A DNA stretch of 64,000 nt, taken from positions 1-64,000 of the forward strand of contig JAGXRQ010000019.1 in NCBI GenBank assembly GCA_018335675.1, given 5' to 3'. Below, one piece after another: positions 1 through 7,044 of this stretch (within the stretch, counting starts at the first letter, position 1; every line of letters starts with the position of its first letter). The stretch is from Bacteroidota bacterium (GTDB taxonomy: Bacteria > Bacteroidota > Bacteroidia > Bacteroidales > UBA7960). The notes beneath the pieces are model-generated. The model was given only the letters and a program-made list of their open reading frames with translations, did no database searches and was not told the origin of the DNA. The position numbers and the translations under genes are program-made.

Positions 1-1
1 T

Positions 2-211
2 TCATGGGAACGAGGTGCTAATGAAAATATAAATGGGCTTATCAGGCAATACTTTCCTAAAGGGTCTTCTTTTGAAAATATTACTAATCAACAAATTCAA
101 TATGTTCAACACAAGTTAAATAACAGACCAAGAAAAAAATTGGGGTTCTTATCACCAATTGAATTTTTATCATTAAATTTGATTAAACAAAAAGTTGCAT
201 TTGTGACTTGA
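2..211 (+). pseudogene. IS30-family transposase, C-terminal part (truncated by window edge)
   Basis: Frame 2 reads SWERGANENINGLIRQYFPKGSSFENITNQQIQYVQHKLNNRPRKKLGFLSPIEFLSLNLIKQKVAFVT*, typical of the IS30 DDE C-terminus (WERGxNENxNGLIRQYxPKG, LNNRPRKxLGFxTP). The 5' part lies outside the window, so an intact gene is possible. Confidence 0.85.
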
Positions 212-300
212 ATTCAGCATTTTTAAGATTGAAGATTTATTATAATGCACTAATATCAGTATAGAGCAGTGCGCAGGGCCGGCAGCAGAAGCCATAAGAA

Positions 301-385
301 TCCGGAAGTTTCCAGTTCCTTCGGAAGCTGGAAATTCCTTTCGGCAGAATGAACTGGAAGCTTCCGAAGGAACTTCCAGCTTCTA
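301..385. repeat. Imperfect inverted repeat built from GGAAGCTTCC/GAAGGAAC motifs
   Basis: tttccagttccttcggaagctggaa and gaactggaagcttccgaaggaacttccagc are near reverse complements. Confidence 0.6.
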
Positions 386-481
386 AAAGACAAAACCAAA
401 ATTCTCCTACACAATTTTTTTATGCTAAATTTGTAGCCGAAAAATAATTAACCACTGCTGCTAGCATTAAAAAACCCTGAT

Positions 482-2254
482 ATGGAGATTAAAAGAAACT
501 TCGATTTATTAGAGAAATATAAAGCAAATTCACAAAAAGAAGATGCTCTTTGCTTTAAGCAAAATGGAGTATGGAAAAAGTTTAGTGCAAAGGAATATGT
601 CGATCTTGCATACAGCTTTTGTTATGGACTTTATGAAATGGGTTTTAGAAATGGTGATAAAATAATTACAATTTCAAATAATCGTCCTGAATGGAATTTT
701 GTTGATCTCGGCATGGCAATGCTTGGAGTTGTCCACGTACCTGTATTTACTTCTCTTAATGTTGCTGAATACGAATATGTTATTAAGCATTCTGAAGCAA
801 AAATGGTTATAATTTCAGATGTTAAGCTTTTTAAATCTGTGTTTCCGGCAGTTGATGATAATCAATCTAAGGTTTTGGTTTATACATTTGACGAGATTAG
901 TGAAGCAAGTAATTGGATGGAAATTGTAAATATAGGAAAGTCAGCTTCAGAACAAACAAAAGCTGAAATTGAGAAAATAAAGATAGGTATTACTGAAGAT
1001 GCTTTTGCAACTCTTATCTATACATCCGGAACAACAGGCCAGTCAAAAGGTGTAATGCTATCACACAAAAACCTAGTGAGCAATTTCCTATCTGCTGCTA
1101 AGGTGTTCAATCTTAAGCCTTCTGATAAGTATCTTAGCATTCTTCCTCTATGTCATGTTGGTGGGCGCCTTGGCAACTATCAAACTCAATATAGCGGTGC
1201 CGGCATATATTACGCGGAAAATATGGGTACTATTGCAGTGAATATGCAGGAAATAAGACCTGATGGTTTCGACGCTGTGCCTCGTATTATTGAGAAGTTT
1301 TATGAAGTTATAATATCTAAAGGTAAGAAGCTTGATGGTGTTAAGAAGAAATTGTTTTTCTGGGCAGTGAAAGTGGCATCTACATATAAACCGTTTGGCG
1401 AAAATGGATGGTTTTATGAGAGAAAACTTAAACTTGCAGATAAGCTTATATTTAGTAAATGGAGAGCAGCTCTCGGAAATAATGTCAGGATTGTTGGTTG
1501 CGGTGGTGCAAGTTTGCCTTACAAACTGGAAAGAATATTTTGGGCTGCGGGAATTAAAATTGTAAATATGTACGGCCTTACCGAGACTTCTCCTATAATT
1601 ACAATAAACAGAACTAGTAAAGGAGGTTTAAAGCTTGGGTCTGTTGGTAAAACTATTGAAGGTGTTGAAGTGAAAATTGCTGAAGATGGAGAAATCCTTT
1701 GCAAGGGTCCAAATGTTATGATTGGCTATTACAAAGAAGATGATCTTACTAAAGCCGCATTTGACGAGGATGGCTGGTTTAAAACCGGAGATATCGGACA
1801 TGTTGATAAAAATGGTTTTTTGATGGTGACAGACAGGAAAAAGGAAATCTTTAAACTCTCGAATGGGAAATTTATAGCTCCTCAGTTAATTGAAATAATG
1901 TTTAAAGAATCTGCTCTAATCGACCAATTAATGATTGTTGGTGAACACGAGAAATTTGCTGCCGCTATTATATCTCCAAATTTTAAATATTTTGAAGACT
2001 TAAGGTCTAATAATGAAGTTTCTTATGCTGACAATAATGAATTGATTGAAAATCAGTCTATTATTTCTATGATGTCGTCGGAGGTTGAGAAAATGAATAA
2101 AGCTTTAAACCCGCATGAGAAGGTAGTAAAGTTTAAATTAGTAACCGATGAATGGACTCCGGCTACAGGAGAACTTTCGCCAACTCTTAAGCTGCGTAGG
2201 CAGGTAATTGCTGAAAAATATAGTGACTTAATTTCTCAGATATACAAAAAATGA
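482..2254 (+). CDS. Long-chain fatty acid--CoA ligase (AMP-forming)
   Basis: ORF with TLIYTSGTTGQSKGVMLSH P-loop, MYGLTETSP and GWFKTGDIG motifs. Confidence 0.93.
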   Translation: MEIKRNFDLLEKYKANSQKEDALCFKQNGVWKKFSAKEYVDLAYSFCYGLYEMGFRNGDKIITISNNRPEWNFVDLGMAMLGVVHVPVFTSLNVAEYEYVIKHSEAKMVIISDVKLFKSVFPAVDDNQSKVLVYTFDEISEASNWMEIVNIGKSASEQTKAEIEKIKIGITEDAFATLIYTSGTTGQSKGVMLSHKNLVSNFLSAAKVFNLKPSDKYLSILPLCHVGGRLGNYQTQYSGAGIYYAENMGTIAVNMQEIRPDGFDAVPRIIEKFYEVIISKGKKLDGVKKKLFFWAVKVASTYKPFGENGWFYERKLKLADKLIFSKWRAALGNNVRIVGCGGASLPYKLERIFWAAGIKIVNMYGLTETSPIITINRTSKGGLKLGSVGKTIEGVEVKIAEDGEILCKGPNVMIGYYKEDDLTKAAFDEDGWFKTGDIGHVDKNGFLMVTDRKKEIFKLSNGKFIAPQLIEIMFKESALIDQLMIVGEHEKFAAAIISPNFKYFEDLRSNNEVSYADNNELIENQSIISMMSSEVEKMNKALNPHEKVVKFKLVTDEWTPATGELSPTLKLRRQVIAEKYSDLISQIYKK

Positions 2255-2826
2255 GACACATAATTTTAATTTGTTTATTAAGCAGTAGTTTATTTGGGCT
2301 TGCTTCTGAGGGTGAGGCTCCCAGAAATATCTACAGTGGAGGTATGCATATTTTTCAGCCGTCTTTTGTTAGTTATAAAAATCCGCTTGATGAGATTCAT
2401 ACTTATGGTTCAGGGATAGGTGGTATAATGAGGTTTTATCTTTGGTCAAATTTTGCGGCGGGATTTTATGGTGGCCGACATACCGCGGAATATGATACCA
2501 ACGGTTCTGAAAATTCATACATATCACTGGGGCATGGCGGAGGATTTGTTGGATTGACTCATAAGTCAGGGAAATTCCGATACAGCCTGTCAATGGGTGT
2601 TGGCGGAGGCACAATTAAAAACTTGCATATCGTTGAGCAACAAGTTGATGTTTTAGCTGATGCTCATTTTTATAAATATTCAACAATGGTGCTTTTGCCA
2701 TTTACATCAGTCGATTACAGTCTAACAAGACGGTTGTTAATTACGCTTCAAGCGTCTTACTTTATGGCTGATAATATGAATTACACGGCTCCTTCTTTGC
2801 AAATTGGACTTTTATTTAATAGGTAG
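2251..2826 (+). CDS. Hypothetical exported/outer-membrane protein
   Basis: 191-aa ORF with signal peptide, overlapping the upstream stop by 4 nt; beta-rich sequence. Confidence 0.6.
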   Translation: MRHIILICLLSSSLFGLASEGEAPRNIYSGGMHIFQPSFVSYKNPLDEIHTYGSGIGGIMRFYLWSNFAAGFYGGRHTAEYDTNGSENSYISLGHGGGFVGLTHKSGKFRYSLSMGVGGGTIKNLHIVEQQVDVLADAHFYKYSTMVLLPFTSVDYSLTRRLLITLQASYFMADNMNYTAPSLQIGLLFNR

Positions 2827-2955
2827 GTGTTTGTTCTAAAAATATTAATCCTTAATCAATAACATTCAACACCCAAAGTTTTATCAATTTTTATAACCAT
2901 TTGGTTTACAATATCTCAAAAAATACATCTAAATTTGCGCAAATACGCTTGCAAA

Positions 2956-3351
2956 ATGAAGAAGTATCTGTGTTGCTTAATTTTTCTTTACTGGGTTATA
3001 AGCATTCCAACTCATGGTGTTGTTAATGAAAATCATGTTGAACCCATTATTACGGTTTCCGAATCGATAATTGACTTCGGGATTGCAAATCAAGGCGAAA
3101 ATCTTTCCAGACAAATTAAAGTTACAAACACCGGAACCAGAGCTCTCAAAATCTCAAACGTAAGAGGAAGCTGCGGCTTAGCGGTTGTCTCCTTCCCACG
3201 TCAGGAAATTAAACCCGGCGAATCCGGCGTCATACATTTCAGATACGACTCTTCAAGAATTGGCGATTTCGAAAGAATTTTAACGATACACTCAAATAGC
3301 GCTGAAAATACTGTAAAAATTAAAGTTAAAGGAAGGGTAGTTAATAAATAA
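2956..3351 (+). CDS. DUF1573 domain-containing protein
   Basis: VSESIIDFGIANQGENLSRQIKVTNTGTRALKISNVRGSCG...IKPGESGVIHFRYDSSRIGDF is DUF1573-like; ATG at 2956 gives a signal peptide (the ORF track starts earlier at TTG). Confidence 0.8.
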   Translation: MKKYLCCLIFLYWVISIPTHGVVNENHVEPIITVSESIIDFGIANQGENLSRQIKVTNTGTRALKISNVRGSCGLAVVSFPRQEIKPGESGVIHFRYDSSRIGDFERILTIHSNSAENTVKIKVKGRVVNK

Positions 3352-3352
3352 G

Positions 3353-3429
3353 GGTGTTAGGTGTTAGGTGTTAGGTGTTAGGTGTTAGGTGTTAGGTGTT
3401 AGGTGTCAAGTATCAGGTATCAGGTGTCA
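3353..3429 (+). repeat. Tandem heptamer array (GGTGTTA)7 plus GGTGTCA/GGTATCA variants
   Basis: Seven contiguous perfect GGTGTTA units at 3353-3401, then GGTGTCA, AGTATCA, GGTATCA, GGTGTCA. Confidence 0.95.
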
Positions 3430-3445
3430 GGATTTCAAGATTCAG

Positions 3446-3520
3446 AAACCCGAAACCCGAAACCCGAAACCCGAAACCCGAAACCCGAAACCCGAAACCC
3501 GAAACCCAAAACCCAAAACC
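3446..3520 (-). repeat. Tandem heptamer array (AAACCCG)8 (AAACCCA)2, i.e. GGGTTT(C/T) units on the minus strand
   Basis: Eight contiguous AAACCCG units then two AAACCCA; opposite polarity to the adjacent GGTGTTA array. Confidence 0.95.
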
Positions 3521-3528
3521 TATTACCT

Positions 3529-4998
3529 ATGAAAAGATATGCCACAATCATCATTTTACTGATTATTATTATTGTTCAGATTTTTATACTAAGGTTGTTT
3601 TTTAGTTTTGAGAAGAAGAGATGTGTTTTGCCTGAAAGGTTTTTGTATGAAATTACAGAAAATGATTACGACGCATTGGCATATAAGAACAGAAGAGATA
3701 GGCTGTATGATGTTGTTTCTGATGGTGTAATTATTATTTCTGCGAAGGCAGGTAATGATTTTAAATATATTACTGGTTTTGATGAGAGGGTAGGAACAGC
3801 AATATTGCAACCTAAAAGCGAAACTCCATTCACACTGTTTGTTGAACCTTATAATCTTTTTGCTGCACAATGGACAGGCGAGTTATATGGCATCGAAGGT
3901 GCAATAGAAAAGTTTGGTGCTGATAAGGCTTTTGATATTGCAACCTTGTTGGAGGAGATTCCCGGAATATTGAAAACTACAAATAAGTTGTTCTTACATT
4001 CTAATGATAAAGAACTTAAATCGGAAGTTGAAAAGCTTATTAAATCATCAAAAAGAAAAATTGAAGTTCTTGATATTGACGCAATTATACATGAAATGCG
4101 AGTAGTAAAAGATGAATGGGAAATTGCGCAAATTCGACAGGCTGTTAATGTTACGGCACTTGCACATAAAAGGGTTTGGGAAACTGTTATGACAGGGCAA
4201 AAAGAATATGAAGTGCAAGCCGAAATAGAATATGTTTACAGAAAGAATGGACTAAAAGTTGGTTTCTATTCTATTATTGGTTCAGGACCTAATGCTACTG
4301 TGTTGCATCATTATAAAAACAACAGAGAAATTATACAGGGAGATCTTCTGCTTGTTGATATTGGAGCCGCTAGTAAAGTAGGATATAACACTGACATAAC
4401 GCGAACAATTCCTGTTAGTGGTAAGTTTTCCAAAGAGCAGAAAATAATTTATGAATTGGTCTTGAAGGCATTCGATGAAGGTGTTAAGGAATTTATGCCA
4501 GGTAATAAAGTCCTCGACCCAAGCCATAAAGCCATTAATGTGCTAGTAAATGGATTGTACGATCTGGGCTTAATAACAGACACAACTCAATGGTGGCAAA
4601 AAAGATTCTATATTCAGCATCGAACTAGTCATTATATAGGCCTTAATGTTCATGATGTTGGACTTTATGGAGATTTCGACATAAACAACCGCGATGAGCA
4701 TATTCTTAGTCCTGAATTCCAAGGTAGGGAACTTCTTCCCGGAATGGTTTTATCTATGGAGCCAGGATTGTATTTTATGGAAAACAAGCTCGACCATCTT
4801 AAAGATCTTTTCGGACACTTAGCCACTGAAGAAGAACTTAATGATTTTGCCCAGAAAGTAAGACCAATATACGAGAAATACCAAGGAATAGGAGTGAGGA
4901 TTGAAGATGTAATACTTGTAACCCAAGATGGGCATGAAAATCTTTCCGGCCATTTACCTAAGAAAGTTTATGAGATAGAGAATTGGTTGAAGGATTAG
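3529..4998 (+). CDS. M24-family aminopeptidase (Xaa-Pro aminopeptidase-like), membrane-anchored/exported
   Basis: M24 motifs HHYKNNREIIQGDLLLVDIGAASKVGYNTDITRTIPVSGKF, HRTSHYIGLNVHDVG, GMVLSMEPGLY, GVRIEDVILVT. The true start is probably ATG 3529; the ORF-track N-terminus (NPKPETRNPKPET) is translated repeat. Confidence 0.88.
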   Translation: MKRYATIIILLIIIIVQIFILRLFFSFEKKRCVLPERFLYEITENDYDALAYKNRRDRLYDVVSDGVIIISAKAGNDFKYITGFDERVGTAILQPKSETPFTLFVEPYNLFAAQWTGELYGIEGAIEKFGADKAFDIATLLEEIPGILKTTNKLFLHSNDKELKSEVEKLIKSSKRKIEVLDIDAIIHEMRVVKDEWEIAQIRQAVNVTALAHKRVWETVMTGQKEYEVQAEIEYVYRKNGLKVGFYSIIGSGPNATVLHHYKNNREIIQGDLLLVDIGAASKVGYNTDITRTIPVSGKFSKEQKIIYELVLKAFDEGVKEFMPGNKVLDPSHKAINVLVNGLYDLGLITDTTQWWQKRFYIQHRTSHYIGLNVHDVGLYGDFDINNRDEHILSPEFQGRELLPGMVLSMEPGLYFMENKLDHLKDLFGHLATEEELNDFAQKVRPIYEKYQGIGVRIEDVILVTQDGHENLSGHLPKKVYEIENWLKD

Positions 4999-5003
4999 AT
5001 TTG

Positions 5004-5103
5004 GGGGTGTTAGGTGTCAGGTATCAGGTATCGGGTATCGGGTATCGGGTATCGGGAATTGGGTGTCGGTGTTGGGTGTCGGTGTTGGGTATCGGATGTC
5101 AGG
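5004..5103 (+). repeat. Tandem heptamer array GGTGTTA/GGTGTCA/GGTATCA/(GGTATCG)4 and degenerate units
   Basis: gggtgttaggtgtcaggtatcaggtatcgggtatcgggtatcgggtatcgggaattgggtgtcggtgttggg...; 7-nt period. Confidence 0.92.
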
Positions 5104-5493
5104 TTAGGATTTTGGGTGTATTTTTGGTTGTTTGGCAATCCGACTTGTTCTTATATTGATTAGCCTCGTTAACATAGAACAGATATCATCACATTCTTTT
5201 TCAATGGTTTTTAATTCATTTTTTGTAATATATTTAATTTCTTCGGCAATTAATGTTTGAGTTAAGAGTTCAGAAGCTGAACCTCTGGCTATATAGAAAT
5301 GTCTGATTGATTGTTGATTGCTTCCTAGTTGATCTCCTTCAGCAATATTGCTTGGAATACTTACTGCAGCACGCCTCATTTGGTCAATTAGTCCGAAATC
5401 TTTTGAAATACTACCTTTGCTAGTTAACGAGTATATGGCAACAGCAAGGTCTTTTGATTTTCGCCACACATTTAATTTTTTAAATTCCCCCAT
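5104..5493 (-). CDS. Four-helix bundle protein (23S rRNA intervening-sequence protein family, S23/TIGR02436-like)
   Basis: MGEFKKLNVWRKSKDLAVAIYSLT...LIDQMRRAAVSIPSNIAEGDQLGSNQQSIRHFYIARGSASELLTQTLIAEEIKYI matches the family core (QxRRAAxSIPSNIAEG, F..IA.GSxxEL.TQ). Confidence 0.92.
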   Translation of the reverse strand: MGEFKKLNVWRKSKDLAVAIYSLTSKGSISKDFGLIDQMRRAAVSIPSNIAEGDQLGSNQQSIRHFYIARGSASELLTQTLIAEEIKYITKNELKTIEKECDDICSMLTRLINIRTSRIAKQPKIHPKS

Positions 5494-5567
5494 AAATCTA
5501 TCTAATATTCTGCAAAATATAAAAATAACACACTAAATAACAATAATATTAATTAAAACAAAAAATT

Positions 5568-5628
5568 TCAACACCCAACACCCAACACCTAATACCTGAC
5601 ACCTAATACCTGACACCTAATACCTAAC
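5568..5628 (-). repeat. Tandem heptamer array, C-rich on plus strand (GGTATTA/GGTGTCA/GGTGTTG on minus strand)
   Basis: caacacccaacacccaacacctaatacctgacacctaatacctgacacctaatacctaac; 7-nt period, opposite polarity to 5004-5103. Confidence 0.92.
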
Positions 5629-5706
5629 AATTAAAATAAATTAGGTTTTAAATATTTTTTTTTTGAATTTTGCGACATCTTTTATAAAAACATAAAACCT
5701 ATAAAC

Positions 5707-6906
5707 ATGCCAAAAATATCTGAAAAAGGGCTTATGATGCCCGAGTCACCAATTAGGAAACTTGTTCCCTTTGCAGAAGCAGCTAAGAAAAGAGGAGTTA
5801 AAGTGTATCATCTAAACATTGGACAACCCGACATCCCAACTCCGCAAAGTATGATTGATGCAATGCGAAATCTTAATACAAAGGTTATTGAATACAGCCA
5901 TTCTGCCGGTATTCTTTCATATCGTGAAAAGCTTTGTAAATATTATGAAAAGCATAATATTAAGATTACTCCTGACGACATCATTATTGGTGCCGGTGCC
6001 TCAGAAGCTATCTTATTTGCAGTGCAAACATGTTTAAATCCTGATGATGAGATTATTATCCCTGAGCCATTTTATGCAAATTATAATGGATTTGCTACAA
6101 GTGCAGGAGTGAAAGTTAAACCAATTATTTCTTCTATCGACGATGGGTTTGCGCTTCCTCCTATTGCTGAGTTTGAAAAGGCAATTACTCCTAAAACCAA
6201 GGCTATTATGGTTTGTAATCCTAACAATCCTACCGGTTATCTTTATTCAAAGGAGGAGCTTGAAGTTTTGAGAGAAATTGTTAAGAAATACGATTTGTTC
6301 TTGTTTGCCGATGAGGTTTATAGAGAATTTTGTTATGATGGAACTACCCATTTTTCAGTAATGAATCTTGAAGGTCTGGAAGAAAATGTGGTTTTATTTG
6401 ATTCTGTTTCAAAAAGATACAGTGCATGCGGTATAAGAATAGGAGCAATGATTTCTCGCAATAAGGAGGTTATGAAAACAGCAATGAAATTTGCTCAGGC
6501 AAGATTAAGTCCGCCTTCTCTCGGGCAAATAGCCGCCGAAGCTGCTGTTGAAACCCCTGATTCATACTTCACAGAGGTTATTGAAGAGTACCGCGCGAGA
6601 AGAGACACTGTTGTAAATGGTCTGAATAAAATCCCGGGTGTATTTTGCCCAAACCCAAAAGGAGCATTTTATGTAACTACAAAACTTCCAATCGACAATT
6701 GCGATAAATTCTGCCAATGGCTTTTGGAAGATTTTAATTTTGAAAATCAAACTGTTATGTTAGCTCCTGCAACAGGGTTCTATTCTACTCCCGGTGCCGG
6801 CAAAAACGAGGTAAGAATATCGTATGTTTTGAATGTTGATGATCTTAAAAAATCAATAATTTGCCTTGAAGAAGCATTGAAGGTTTATCCTGGACGCACA
6901 AGATAA
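5707..6906 (+). CDS. Pyridoxal phosphate-dependent aminotransferase (aspartate aminotransferase fold)
   Basis: HLNIGQPDIPTP, CNPNNPTGYLYS, FADEVYREF, SVSKRYSACGIRIG motifs. Confidence 0.92.
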   Translation: MPKISEKGLMMPESPIRKLVPFAEAAKKRGVKVYHLNIGQPDIPTPQSMIDAMRNLNTKVIEYSHSAGILSYREKLCKYYEKHNIKITPDDIIIGAGASEAILFAVQTCLNPDDEIIIPEPFYANYNGFATSAGVKVKPIISSIDDGFALPPIAEFEKAITPKTKAIMVCNPNNPTGYLYSKEELEVLREIVKKYDLFLFADEVYREFCYDGTTHFSVMNLEGLEENVVLFDSVSKRYSACGIRIGAMISRNKEVMKTAMKFAQARLSPPSLGQIAAEAAVETPDSYFTEVIEEYRARRDTVVNGLNKIPGVFCPNPKGAFYVTTKLPIDNCDKFCQWLLEDFNFENQTVMLAPATGFYSTPGAGKNEVRISYVLNVDDLKKSIICLEEALKVYPGRTR

Positions 6907-6916
6907 TTCACCCCCC

Positions 6917-7044
6917 GTAGAGACGCCATGCTTGGCGTCTCTATTTATTTATAACCGGCGTCTCTATTAAATTCCCACCGACGTTTCAATTAATTAAAAT
7001 AATATATGAAATTCAAACAGAGACGCGAGGCATCGCGTCTCTAC
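6917..7044. repeat. Pair of GTAGAGACGC...GCGTCTCTAC palindromic repeats
   Basis: TAGAGACGCC-atgctt-GGCGTCTCTA (6918-6943) and AGAGACGCGA-ggca-TCGCGTCTCT (7019-7042) are perfect 10-bp stems; an extra half-site GGCGTCTCTA lies at 6957-6966. Confidence 0.9.

Noticed and set aside
1-480. Complete IS30 element
   Set aside because: Only the transposase C-terminus is inside the window; terminal inverted repeats cannot be paired.
3353-3520. Possible CRISPR array
   Set aside because: Units are 7 nt and contiguous with no unique spacers; no cas genes in the window.
3396-3605. 69-aa ORF in repeat region
   Set aside because: Translation of the AAACCCG heptamer array in another frame.
5104-5493. Four-helix-bundle gene as part of a 23S rRNA intervening sequence
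   Set aside because: No rRNA sequence flanks it; neighbours are an M24 peptidase and an aminotransferase.
5104-5493. Diversity-generating retroelement Avd
   Set aside because: No reverse transcriptase, template repeat or variable-repeat target gene found in the window; kept only as a structural analogy.
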